Origin: Aggregatimonas sangjinii
GTDB lineage: Bacteria; Bacteroidota; Bacteroidia; Flavobacteriales; Flavobacteriaceae
Assembly (NCBI RefSeq): GCF_005943945.1
Contig: NZ_CP040710.1
Span: forward strand, 1,437,001-1,501,000
Length of the DNA: 64,000 nucleotides
Direction: 5' to 3'
Shown here: positions 18,886 through 27,527 of the stretch, piece after piece
How the letters are laid out: each line of letters starts with the position of its first letter
How positions within the stretch are numbered: position 1 is the stretch's first letter
Notes under the pieces: generated by a model
What the model was told of the DNA's origin: nothing
Database searches by the model: none
The model's input: only the letters and a program-made list of their open reading frames with translations
Made by a program: the position numbers and the translations under genes

Positions 18886-20271
18886 ATGCTCAAATCCCCA
18901 GTTATAATGATGTGTAGACGATTTTTTGCGATTCTGGTATTTGCTGTTACGTTTATATGTTATTCTTTCGCTCAAACCGCCGTATCCCAGTCGGGCATTG
19001 AGCCTTTTGTTATTGTTTTGGATGCCGGCCACGGAGGGCACGACCCGGGAAATCTAGGCAACGGCTATTTTGAGAAAAACATCGCGTTGAACATTGTTTT
19101 GAATATCGGTGAAATTCTGGAAAAAGACCCGAACTTCAAGGTCATCTATACCCGAAAAGACGACACTTTTATTGATTTGTATGTTCGCGGTGAAATCGCA
19201 AATAAGGCGAATGCCGATTTATTCGTTTCGGTGCACTGCGATTCACATACTTCCAATGCCCATGGGGCCGGCACCTTTGTGCTGGGGCTACATGCCAACA
19301 AGCAGAACTTTGAAATTGCCAAGAAAGAAAACTCGGTCATCTATTTAGAGGACAATTACCAGGATCGTTATGCCGGTTACGATATCAATTCTCCGGAATC
19401 GGTTATCGGGCTCACCATCATGCAGGAAGAATTCTTGGACCAGAGTATCAATTTGGCGAAGGCGATTCAGGATAATTTCACCCAGAAGCTAAAGCGAAAC
19501 GATCGCAAGGTAAAGCAAGCGGGATTCATTGTTTTGCATCAAACTTTCATGCCAAGCGTATTGATCGAAACCGGTTTTTTGACCCACGATAAGGAAGGTG
19601 CCTATTTGAATTCAAAGAAGGGACAATCAGAGATGGGAACTGCCATCGCCAATGCCATAGTCACTTACAGAGGAAAGATGTTGGCGGGGGTCGCTCCTTC
19701 AGGAAATACCAGCAAATCTACCCCTGAGCCAGAGTCCATAGAACCGGAAACGGCGAAAGAAGTTGAGGCAGCTCCTGTTTTAACAGCATCGGAAACCGAC
19801 AAGGAATCAGCAGATCAGGCAGCGGTACCAAAAGAACAAATGCCTGAAGAGAAAACACCCGAAGTGGTAGTTTCGGCGCAAGAAATCTTAAAAACAGCTG
19901 AAAATACCAGCGCTATGGAAAAGGAGGTTGAAACGGAGAAAATACCGTCTAAACCTATGGAACAAACAAGTGTGCCTACTGAAATGTCTGGAGCAGGAAA
20001 AGCGGCCATCAGTTTTAAAGTGCAAGTCCTTGCAAGTTCTAAAAACATTCCACTTAAGGCAGCTAATTTTAAAGGTCTTAATACACTTTCGAAGGAGCCG
20101 TACAAAACACTGTACCGATATATGTACGGAAATACCAATTCTTTGGAAGAGGCCGAACTGCTTAAATCAAACGCTGCCTTAAAAGGTTATACCTCTGCTT
20201 ACGTTGTTGCCTACAAAGACGGTGAACGAATTACAATGAAGGAGGCTTTGAAGTACGTTTCGAACCAATAA
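18886..20271 (+). CDS. N-acetylmuramoyl-L-alanine amidase with C-terminal SPOR-like region
   Basis: 461 residues. An N-terminal signal segment (MCRRFFAILVFAVTFICYSFAQ) is followed by an Amidase_3 domain (about 38-265): IVLDAGHGGHDPGNLGNGYFEK with the zinc-binding His and Glu, ADLFVSVHCDSHTS and SVLIETGFLTH. It cleaves the amide between MurNAc and the stem peptide, as AmiA/B/C do at division. A Pro/Glu-rich linker (about 275-365) leads to a SPOR-like domain (ISFKVQVLASSKNIPLKAANF to the end), which in family members binds denuded septal glycan. The ATG at 18886 is used; in-frame ATGs at 18907 and 18910 give a more compact signal peptide and are equally plausible. Confidence 0.92.
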   Translation: MLKSPVIMMCRRFFAILVFAVTFICYSFAQTAVSQSGIEPFVIVLDAGHGGHDPGNLGNGYFEKNIALNIVLNIGEILEKDPNFKVIYTRKDDTFIDLYVRGEIANKANADLFVSVHCDSHTSNAHGAGTFVLGLHANKQNFEIAKKENSVIYLEDNYQDRYAGYDINSPESVIGLTIMQEEFLDQSINLAKAIQDNFTQKLKRNDRKVKQAGFIVLHQTFMPSVLIETGFLTHDKEGAYLNSKKGQSEMGTAIANAIVTYRGKMLAGVAPSGNTSKSTPEPESIEPETAKEVEAAPVLTASETDKESADQAAVPKEQMPEEKTPEVVVSAQEILKTAENTSAMEKEVETEKIPSKPMEQTSVPTEMSGAGKAAISFKVQVLASSKNIPLKAANFKGLNTLSKEPYKTLYRYMYGNTNSLEEAELLKSNAALKGYTSAYVVAYKDGERITMKEALKYVSNQ

Positions 20272-20507
20272 TACCTTACCTACGAATCGCTTACCATTCT
20301 TAGGACCGATGTTTCTTGGCCTCTGTTTTTATTATTTGAGCTGAAATCGAGTTTCATATTAAATGCCAACTAATAACTTGGTAGCACTTAACTTAATAAC
20401 GGTTTTACGGCTTAAGATAATTCCATAGGTCAGATAGACAGACTTGCGCATTTCTTTTCGATTAAAAGTTTAAACGGGAACGATGATCGTCTTTAACTAA
20501 TTATTTC

Positions 20508-20515
20508 TAATTTTG
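20508..20515 (+). promoter_or_regulatory. Candidate promoter for the MCE gene (-7 TAATTTTG)
   Basis: TAATTTTG matches TAnnTTTG and lies 32 bases before the TTG start codon of the MCE gene, in the 276-base gap after the amidase gene. I see no convincing -33 TTG at the expected distance. The rest of the gap shows nothing else I can support. Confidence 0.33.
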
Positions 20516-20547
20516 TTCAAGAAGTTCTAATCAGAAAATACTGGCAT

Positions 20548-21537
20548 TTGAAACTATCTAGGGAAATTAAAACGGGAATTATTGTTATCGGCGGTATTCT
20601 GCTGTTTGTTTTAGGCTTTAGTTATTTAAAATCCACTCCACTTTTCGACAACAGTAAAACTATGTATGCCATTTACCCTGATGTAGGTGGTCTGCAGCCC
20701 GGTACTGCCGTATCGGTAAATGGTTTTAATGTGGGTAAGGTAAATGACATTCGGTTTATGGATGGCAAGGGAAACCTTTTCGTCACATTTACGGTGGGTA
20801 GTGATTTTGAATTTTCAAAAAATAGTCCTGCCGTTTTATATGATTCCGGGATTCTAGGGGGTAAAGGCCTTCGAATCATACCTCTATTCGACGATGCGCC
20901 AATGGCGAAAGATGGCGATACCCTCACAACAAGCACGCAACCGGGCCTCGCGGAACTCGCCGAACAAAAATTTACACCCTTTCTCCAGAAATTCGAATCT
21001 GCCGTTTCGGATGCGGATTCGGTTTTGGTAAATGTAAACGAGGTGCTCGATGAAAAGACCAAAAGAGATTTGAGAGGGGCCATATCAGGATTGAGCACCC
21101 TTATCAATAGTCTTCAGGGTAGTGCCAATGAACTCAATTCGATTTTAACCAAAAACAGCGGGAAGCTCGATAGCTCGTTGACCAATTTTCAGGCTCTGAC
21201 TTCAAGTTTCTCTAAACTGGCCGATTCGCTCAACAACGCGGGATTACCCAAAACCCTACGGAGTTTGGAATCGACAGTAGCGAATTTGGATAATGTTATG
21301 GCCAAAATAGAAAACGGCGATGGTACATTGGGCAAATTAATGAATGACAAAGAGTTGTACGATAATTTGAACAACGCTTCCAGAGAGTTGGATTTATTGT
21401 TGCAGGATTTTAGACTGAACCCAAAACGCTATGTAAACGTCTCCGTTTTCGGAAAAAAGCAGAAAGAATATGAAGTACCGGAAGATGACCCCGCCAATCA
21501 AATAAACAATCCGGAACAAGAAAATCCCGAAGAATAA
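20548..21537 (+). CDS. MCE/MlaD family protein, lipid-transport periplasmic component
   Basis: 329 residues: a short cytoplasmic start (KLSREIKTG), one membrane helix (about 9-27), and one MCE domain (about 38-115) with MYAIYPDVGGLQPGTAVSVNGFNVGKV and LGGKGLRIIPL. A long helical, coiled-coil-like C-terminal part (about 130-290) with repeated SLTNFQALTSSFSKLADSLNNAG-type heptads is the part that builds tunnels in this family. It presumably carries phospholipids between membranes with an MlaE/MlaF-type ABC transporter encoded elsewhere. The start is TTG at 20548, since the family N-terminus (KLSREIKTGI) begins directly there and no nearby ATG exists. It is followed within 5 bases by the membrane Fe-S gene. 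Confidence 0.92.
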   Translation: MKLSREIKTGIIVIGGILLFVLGFSYLKSTPLFDNSKTMYAIYPDVGGLQPGTAVSVNGFNVGKVNDIRFMDGKGNLFVTFTVGSDFEFSKNSPAVLYDSGILGGKGLRIIPLFDDAPMAKDGDTLTTSTQPGLAELAEQKFTPFLQKFESAVSDADSVLVNVNEVLDEKTKRDLRGAISGLSTLINSLQGSANELNSILTKNSGKLDSSLTNFQALTSSFSKLADSLNNAGLPKTLRSLESTVANLDNVMAKIENGDGTLGKLMNDKELYDNLNNASRELDLLLQDFRLNPKRYVNVSVFGKKQKEYEVPEDDPANQINNPEQENPEE

Positions 21538-21542
21538 GATAC

Positions 21543-22868
21543 ATGGCCTACCTCCCTCAAATTATTTTTGCAGTCCTATTGGTCTTAGGCATTGGTTTTT
21601 TTGCTAAAAACGTAAAACGCCTTTCCAGGAATATCAAGCTTGGAAAAGATGTCGATGTTAGCGATAACAAATCACAGCGATGGAAAAATATGGCCAAAAT
21701 AGCGCTGGGTCAAACTAAAATGGTGGTGCGCCCTATCGCAGGCCTTCTGCATGTAATCGTTTATGTTGGCTTCATCATTATCAATATTGAAGTATTGGAA
21801 ATCGTGCTTGATGGCCTATTGGGTACTCATCGCCTTTTTGCGCCTTTAGGAACCGTATATGATATTCTCATCGGCTCTTTTGAAATATTGGCTTTACTTG
21901 TGGTGGTGGCTGTTGTTGCCTTTTGGATACGACGGAATATCATCCGTTTAAAGCGATTTATGAAACCCGAGATGGAAGGTTGGCCCAAACAGGACGGGAA
22001 TCTTATTCTTTACATCGAGTTGGTATTAATGTTCCTGTTCTTGACGATGAACGGGGCCGATTACCAATTGCAACAAATGGGCGCTGACCATTATGTTCAA
22101 GCAGGTAGTTTTCCGGTAAGTCAGTTTCTTGGCCCTATTTTCGCTGGGATGTCCGAATCGACTCTGATTTTGGTCGAGCGTTCGGCATGGTGGTTGCATA
22201 TTGTCGGTATCCTCATGTTCCTGAACTATTTGTACTATTCAAAACACCTGCATATTCTTTTGGCTTTTCCGAATACCTATTACGGAAATCTAAAACCTAA
22301 AGGCCAATTCAAGAATTTAGAAGCGGTGACCAATGAGGTAAAATTAATGATGGATCCTTCGGCCGATCCGTTTGCCGGCCCGGCGGAGGACGCTCCCGTA
22401 CCTGAAAAATTCGGTGCATCCGATGTTACGGATTTAAGTTGGGTGCAATTACTGAACGCCTATACCTGTACCGAATGCGGTCGTTGTACCAGCGAATGTC
22501 CGGCCAATCAGACAGGGAAAAAACTTTCCCCGCGAAAAATCATGATGGATACGCGTGATAGGTTGCAGGAAGTAGGTAAGAATATCGAAGCGAACAAGGG
22601 TGCCTTTGTAGCGGATGGCAAGCAGCTTCTAGGCGACTATATCACTAATGAAGAATTATGGGCCTGCACAAGTTGTAACGCTTGCGTTGAGGCTTGTCCC
22701 GTTAGCATCGATCCTTTATCGATTATCATGGATATGCGCCAATACTTGGTAATGGAACAATCGGCAGCGCCCACCGACTTGAATAATATGATGGGCAATA
22801 TAGAGAACAATGGTGCTCCTTGGCCTTTTAATCAAATGGATCGATTGAATTGGACACAGGAGCAGTAA
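21543..22868 (+). CDS. Membrane-bound 4Fe-4S ferredoxin-type oxidoreductase subunit (HdrC/NarI-like fusion)
   Basis: 441 residues. The N-terminal half has about six membrane segments (near 4-21, 63-90, 104-128, 153-170, 205-232) with histidines such as those in SAWWLHIVG and YYSKHLHILL that could ligate heme b, as in NarI-like quinone modules. The C-terminal cytoplasmic half has two full 4Fe-4S clusters: C309/C312/C315 with C319, and C375/C378/C381 with C385, each ending in CP. This is the HdrC arrangement, so electrons probably pass between the quinone pool and the CCG partner encoded next. The electron donor or substrate is unknown. It begins 5 bases after the MCE gene. Confidence 0.88.
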   Translation: MAYLPQIIFAVLLVLGIGFFAKNVKRLSRNIKLGKDVDVSDNKSQRWKNMAKIALGQTKMVVRPIAGLLHVIVYVGFIIINIEVLEIVLDGLLGTHRLFAPLGTVYDILIGSFEILALLVVVAVVAFWIRRNIIRLKRFMKPEMEGWPKQDGNLILYIELVLMFLFLTMNGADYQLQQMGADHYVQAGSFPVSQFLGPIFAGMSESTLILVERSAWWLHIVGILMFLNYLYYSKHLHILLAFPNTYYGNLKPKGQFKNLEAVTNEVKLMMDPSADPFAGPAEDAPVPEKFGASDVTDLSWVQLLNAYTCTECGRCTSECPANQTGKKLSPRKIMMDTRDRLQEVGKNIEANKGAFVADGKQLLGDYITNEELWACTSCNACVEACPVSIDPLSIIMDMRQYLVMEQSAAPTDLNNMMGNIENNGAPWPFNQMDRLNWTQEQ

Positions 22869-22975
22869 ACAGAGTTGCCCAAACAAAGAAATGGTATTTC
22901 AAGTGTACCTTTGGGTAGCTTATACAATCGAATCTTTTTTAGAATAACCTACATCGCGTATAATAGCAGTAAAGT

Positions 22976-23767
22976 ATGAGCAACGAATTGAAAGTCCCGA
23001 CCATGGCGGAATTGTTCGCGGCAGGTCAACAGCCGGAGGTATTGTTTTGGGTAGGTTGCGCCGGTAGTTTTGATGATAGGGCGAAGAAAATCACGAAAGC
23101 CTTTGTGAAGATATTGAACAAGGCGAACGTATCCTTCGCCGTGCTAGGCACCGAGGAGAGTTGTACGGGTGACCCTGCGAAACGGGCCGGAAACGAATTT
23201 CTGTTTCAAATGCAGGCTGTGACGAATATCGAAGTCATGAATGCCTATGGTATCAAGAAAGTGGTAACGGCTTGCCCGCATTGTTTTAATACCTTGAAGA
23301 ACGAGTATCCCGGTCTAGGCGGTGAATACGAAGTCGTTCACCATACCCAATTTTTAAAGCAATTGTTGGCGGAAGGTCGTATTTCTATGGAAGGCGGACA
23401 ATTTAAAGGAAAGCGAATTACTTTTCATGACCCTTGCTATTTGGGTCGGGCCAATGGGGTGTATGAAGCCCCCAGGGAACTCATCCGAAAGTTGGATGCC
23501 GAGTTGGTCGAGATGAAAAATTGCAAGAAGAAGGGATTATGCTGCGGCGCAGGTGGTGCCCAAATGTTCAAAGAACCCGAAAAAGGGGACAAGGACGTCA
23601 ATATAGAACGTACCGAACAAGCCTTGGAAACCCAACCCGAAATCATAGCAGCGGGCTGTCCTTTTTGCAATACGATGATGACCGATGGCGTTAAAAACAA
23701 AGAAAAGGAAAGTGCCATTGCCGTTCTGGATATAGCCGAATTAATCGCAACGGCAGAAGACTTATAA
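22976..23767 (+). CDS. CCG-domain (Fe-S) binding protein, HdrB-like
   Basis: 263 residues with two cysteine-rich CCG domains. The first has C28 (VGCAGSFDD), C63 and C100/C103 (CPHC); the second has C154 (HDPCYLG), the CC pair C189/C190 (GLCCGAGG) and C228/C231 (CPFC). HdrB, GlpC and LutA use this module to hold noncubane Fe-S clusters. With the preceding membrane ferredoxin subunit it forms a likely two-subunit oxidoreductase. The 107-base gap between the two genes holds TACCTTTG (22906-22913), a possible internal -7 box, so it may also be transcribed separately. Confidence 0.9.
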   Translation: MSNELKVPTMAELFAAGQQPEVLFWVGCAGSFDDRAKKITKAFVKILNKANVSFAVLGTEESCTGDPAKRAGNEFLFQMQAVTNIEVMNAYGIKKVVTACPHCFNTLKNEYPGLGGEYEVVHHTQFLKQLLAEGRISMEGGQFKGKRITFHDPCYLGRANGVYEAPRELIRKLDAELVEMKNCKKKGLCCGAGGAQMFKEPEKGDKDVNIERTEQALETQPEIIAAGCPFCNTMMTDGVKNKEKESAIAVLDIAELIATAEDL

Positions 23768-23831
23768 CTTCTGAATTTAGAATTGGTCGCTTGAAACCCT
23801 ATTGTGGCAAGCAAGTTTGAAATGTAATCCT

Positions 23832-24314
23832 ATGCTAGTAGACTTTAAAACACTTCCGGAGACTTCACGCGTGTGGATTTATCAGGCCAACCGTAGTTTT
23901 TCCGTGGAAGAATTGGCCGAAATCAAAACCTTACTCGATGCATTCGTTACCGAGTGGACTGCCCACGGGCAGGATTTGAAGGCGGGTTATGAAATACGGT
24001 ACAAACGTTTTATCGTATTGGCACTAGACCAATCGCTGAATGCGGCTTCCGGATGTTCTATCGATGCATCTGTTCATTTTATTCAAGCTCTGGAGAAAAA
24101 GTTCGATGTGATTCTTTTAGACAAAATGAATGTTTCCTATAAGCAAGGGGAATTCGTTGCCTATAAATCACTTATCGATTTCAAAAAAATGGCCAAGGCA
24201 AGGTCCGTTTCCGATAAAACAATTGTATTTAACAATCTCGTAGCAAGCAAAGGCGAATATTTGGAACATTGGGAGGTACCTGCGTCTGAAAGCTGGCATT
24301 CCCGATTTATGTGA
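23832..24314 (+). CDS. Small conserved Bacteroidota protein of unknown function (often labelled 'ABC transporter ATPase')
   Basis: About 160 residues from ATG at 23832; ten open codons upstream precede it with an unlikely sequence. The protein starts MLVDFKTLPETSRVWIYQANRSF and contains AGYEIRYKRFIVLALDQ, GCSIDASVHFIQ and FDVILLDKM. There is no Walker A or Walker B motif, so the ATPase name often carried by relatives is not supported. The cytosolic, alpha/beta-looking sequence gives no function. It follows the Fe-S pair by 64 bases and is probably part of the same transcript. Confidence 0.85.
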   Translation: MLVDFKTLPETSRVWIYQANRSFSVEELAEIKTLLDAFVTEWTAHGQDLKAGYEIRYKRFIVLALDQSLNAASGCSIDASVHFIQALEKKFDVILLDKMNVSYKQGEFVAYKSLIDFKKMAKARSVSDKTIVFNNLVASKGEYLEHWEVPASESWHSRFM

Positions 24315-24413
24315 TTTTCGGTTTTTATCTTTTGCATGGTATTGTTTTCGCCCAATGATCGACGAAATGCAATAAAGTCGAATGTTTTTAGTTATTCCCA
24401 TAGATGTTTTGAT

Positions 24414-27326
24414 ATGCGAATTCGATTTGTTCTCCCCTTTTTTTTATTCACGACAATTGCCCTTATCGGTCAAGGCAATCCTTTGGTGACCAATGATAGC
24501 TTGGCACAACGAAAATGGGTCGATTCGAAGTATGAGGCCATGTCGCTTGAAGAGAAATTCGGTCAGCTTTTTATGGTAATGGTCCATTCAGATGCCGACA
24601 AAGCCAGTCGGGAGAAAGTGGCCGACCTTATTAAAACACAGCATTTAGGAGGCGTTATTTTTTCTACAGGCGGGCCGGTACGTCAAGCAAAATTGACCAA
24701 CGAATACCAGAAACTATCGAAAATACCATTATTGGTCGCCATGGACGCCGAATGGGGACTTGCCATGCGGCTCGACTCCACGTACGCTTTTCCATGGAAT
24801 ATGACCCTGGGCGCCATAAAGGATAACGCCATCGTTGAAAAAGTGGGGAGAAGAATCGGCGAACACGCCAAAAGGCTGGGTGTTCACATTAATTTCGCTC
24901 CGGATATCGACATCAATATCAATCCTAAAAACCCGATAATCGGCAACCGTTCTTTTGGTGAGGATAGGGAAAATGTGGCAGAAAAAGGAATCGCTTACAT
25001 GAAAGGATTGGAAAGTGCGGGGGTATTATCTAGCGGGAAACACTTTCCCGGACACGGAGATACCGCTACCGACTCGCACCACGACCTTCCCGTTATCGAT
25101 TTTAGCAGAAAACGTCTAGATAGTATCGAGTTGTATCCGTACAGAAGATTGATTTCCGAAGGATTGAGCAGTGTTATGGTCGCCCATCTAGAAGTACCTA
25201 ATCTGGAAATCAAGAAAGGATTGCCCTCTTCGCTATCGGAACAAATCATCACTACAATCCTTAAAGAAGAAATGGGGTTTCAGGGTTTGGTCTTTACAGA
25301 CGCGCTCAACATGAAAGGAGCTACCAATCACGGAAAAAACGGTGATGTGGAGTTGAAGGCATTTATTGCGGGAAATGATATTCTCCTAATGCCGCTTGAT
25401 GTCGGTGCAGCTAAACAGAAGCTGATGAAGGCCTTCAAAAAAGGGAAAATTACCGAACAACGGTTGGCCTACTCGGTTAAAAAAATTCTGATGGCCAAAT
25501 ACAAAGCTGGTCTAAACGATTATAAGCCGGTAGTTTCGAAAAATTTATACGCCGATCTCAATTCGTTGCAAGACGATATTATTTATGAAGAAGCCATTGA
25601 AAACGCCATCACTGTCGTGAAGAACGATTTTTACATGATGGGTATCAAAAATCTTGAAAAAAAGAAAATCGCCTATGTAAAATTTGGCGATGACGACCAC
25701 CTGCCTTTTTTGAACGAGTTGAACAAATACACTACCGTTACTGAAGTGAATGCGGCCGACATCAATCAATTTAAGACCGACTTAAAAGATTTTAACTTGG
25801 TGATTATCGGCCATCACAAAAGCAATGAAAGTCCTTGGAAGGGATATAAATTCACCCAGACCGAACTGAGTTGGCTTAAGAAAATCGCCGAAGAGCGGAG
25901 TTCAAATCTGATTTTAGCGGTGTTCGCAAAGCCTTATGCGTTACTCGATGTTCCGGAATTTAAGGGAATCGATGGGGTAGTGGTGTCCTATCAAAATAGT
26001 CCTCTAGCACAACGCAAGACGGCCCAATTGCTTTTTGGGTCGATTGCAGCCAAAGGCATTCTTCCCGTAAGTTCCCACAAAGATTTCCCGGTGAATACCA
26101 ATGTGCAGTTAAAGTCCTTAAAGCGGTTAGGATATAGCTTTCCGGAACGTGTCGGTCTCAATTCCTATAAACTTGCAAGGGTAGATTCTTTGGTCAAAGA
26201 CGGATTGGATTCTTTAATGTTTCCTGGAGCCCAGGTCCTTATCGCAAGAAAGGGACAGGTTGTTTATCATAAATCCTTTGGAAAACCGACCTACAGTTCC
26301 AAGGATAGCGTTTCGAACGATGACCTCTACGATTTGGCCTCGGTTACCAAGATATTGGCCACGTTGCCCATGGTCATGCAGATGGAAGAAGAAGGGGATA
26401 TAAAATTGAACGATACGTTCGGTGAAATGATTCCTGGCTACGATACCACGAATTTAAAGGATGTAACCGTCCTCAAGGCACTTTCGCATTATGGGCGGCT
26501 TCCGGCATGGATCGCTTTTTATGTAAGTACTTTGGATAAGAACCGGAAGCCTTCCGGCGAATTTTACAGGAACAAGCCTTTGGACGGGTTTTCCATCAAA
26601 GTAAGCGACGAGTTGTACCTTACGGATGCCTATAAGGATTCCATTTACAATAGAATCGGTCGGCAAGATCTCAAATCGAATCGGTACAGATACAGCGATG
26701 TGGCTTATTATGTTATGAAAAAATATATCGAGGACAAAAATGGTAAGCGATTGGATGAGTTGGTTGCGGATTTTTTGTATAAACCGCTCGGTGCCATGAC
26801 AACCACCTACAACCCCTTGGAAAAATTTAATCTTGAACGCATTATTCCGAGCGAAGAGGACAAATATTATCGCTACGAGACGGTACAAGGCTATGTTCAC
26901 GACATGGGAGCCGCCATGCAAGGCGGTGTCGGGGGTCATGCGGGACTCTTCAGTAATGCGAACGACGTGGCCAAAATTATGCAAATGTACCTGCAGGAAG
27001 GCTTCTATGGAGGAGATCGCTTTTTGGAATCGAGAACAGTAAAAAAATTCAATACGTGCTATTTCTGCAATAAAAATGTGCGTCGCGGGGTAGGTTTCGA
27101 TAAACCGGACGCTCGCGGCAAAGGCCCGGCCTGTGAATGCGTTTCCCCAAAAAGTTTTGGTCATAGTGGTTTCACTGGCACGTATACCTGGGCCGACCCT
27201 GAAGAAGATTTGGTTTACGTTTTTTTATCGAACCGAACCTATCCGACAGCGGCGAACCGATTGCTCGTGAAATCAGGACTCCGCACCCGTATCCAAGGCG
27301 CAATTTACGAGGCAATGATAGATTAG
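24414..27326 (+). CDS. GH3 beta-N-acetylhexosaminidase fused to serine beta-lactamase-like domain
   Basis: 970 residues from ATG at 24414, which opens a signal peptide (MRIRFVLPFFLFTTIALIGQG); an open stretch upstream lacks signal character. Residues about 35-370 form a GH3 N-terminal barrel with KHFPGHGDTATDSHHDLP (209-226), containing the NagZ-type His/Asp loop, and the nucleophile D296 in VFTDALNMKG. Residues 375-570 resemble the GH3 C-terminal domain. Residues about 590-965 are a class C beta-lactamase/esterase-like domain with SVTK (643-646), YSD (760-762) and a C-terminal HSGFTG. It is predicted to cut GlcNAc-containing cell-wall glycan and an amide or ester in the periplasm. It lies between the Fe-S genes and bshA. 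Confidence 0.92.
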   Translation: MRIRFVLPFFLFTTIALIGQGNPLVTNDSLAQRKWVDSKYEAMSLEEKFGQLFMVMVHSDADKASREKVADLIKTQHLGGVIFSTGGPVRQAKLTNEYQKLSKIPLLVAMDAEWGLAMRLDSTYAFPWNMTLGAIKDNAIVEKVGRRIGEHAKRLGVHINFAPDIDININPKNPIIGNRSFGEDRENVAEKGIAYMKGLESAGVLSSGKHFPGHGDTATDSHHDLPVIDFSRKRLDSIELYPYRRLISEGLSSVMVAHLEVPNLEIKKGLPSSLSEQIITTILKEEMGFQGLVFTDALNMKGATNHGKNGDVELKAFIAGNDILLMPLDVGAAKQKLMKAFKKGKITEQRLAYSVKKILMAKYKAGLNDYKPVVSKNLYADLNSLQDDIIYEEAIENAITVVKNDFYMMGIKNLEKKKIAYVKFGDDDHLPFLNELNKYTTVTEVNAADINQFKTDLKDFNLVIIGHHKSNESPWKGYKFTQTELSWLKKIAEERSSNLILAVFAKPYALLDVPEFKGIDGVVVSYQNSPLAQRKTAQLLFGSIAAKGILPVSSHKDFPVNTNVQLKSLKRLGYSFPERVGLNSYKLARVDSLVKDGLDSLMFPGAQVLIARKGQVVYHKSFGKPTYSSKDSVSNDDLYDLASVTKILATLPMVMQMEEEGDIKLNDTFGEMIPGYDTTNLKDVTVLKALSHYGRLPAWIAFYVSTLDKNRKPSGEFYRNKPLDGFSIKVSDELYLTDAYKDSIYNRIGRQDLKSNRYRYSDVAYYVMKKYIEDKNGKRLDELVADFLYKPLGAMTTTYNPLEKFNLERIIPSEEDKYYRYETVQGYVHDMGAAMQGGVGGHAGLFSNANDVAKIMQMYLQEGFYGGDRFLESRTVKKFNTCYFCNKNVRRGVGFDKPDARGKGPACECVSPKSFGHSGFTGTYTWADPEEDLVYVFLSNRTYPTAANRLLVKSGLRTRIQGAIYEAMID

Positions 27327-27527
27327 CGTCTTTCTAAGCGAAATCAAGGTATTATTGAAAGAAGGAAGCATTAACTATGGTAGGATTGTTTGGCGATAAG
27401 CCCAAGCCTCAAGACGATGATTTTTCGTATTCAAGTCTATCATCTTCCGTTTAGCGACTTTGTTAAGATACTTGTAATATTCCTGCCCACCTATCGACAA
27501 ACCATTAGGTTTCACTAAATTTGAGTA

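Noticed and set aside
23832-24314. Calling this gene an ABC transporter ATPase
   Set aside because: No Walker A, Walker B or signature motif, and only 160 residues; the name in relatives looks like a propagated error.
26454-27164. 236-codon open frame antisense to the GH3 fusion
   Set aside because: The plus strand is a clear domain-bearing gene; the antisense frame shows no known motif and follows from codon bias.
27377-27454. 25-codon open frame before bshA
   Set aside because: Short, with no family likeness, no promoter and no ribosome signal; sequence is low in information.
27516-27523. TAAATTTG as a bshA promoter
   Set aside because: Only 4 bases before the ATG with no -33 box; it would need a leaderless transcript, and chance in AT-rich sequence is more likely.
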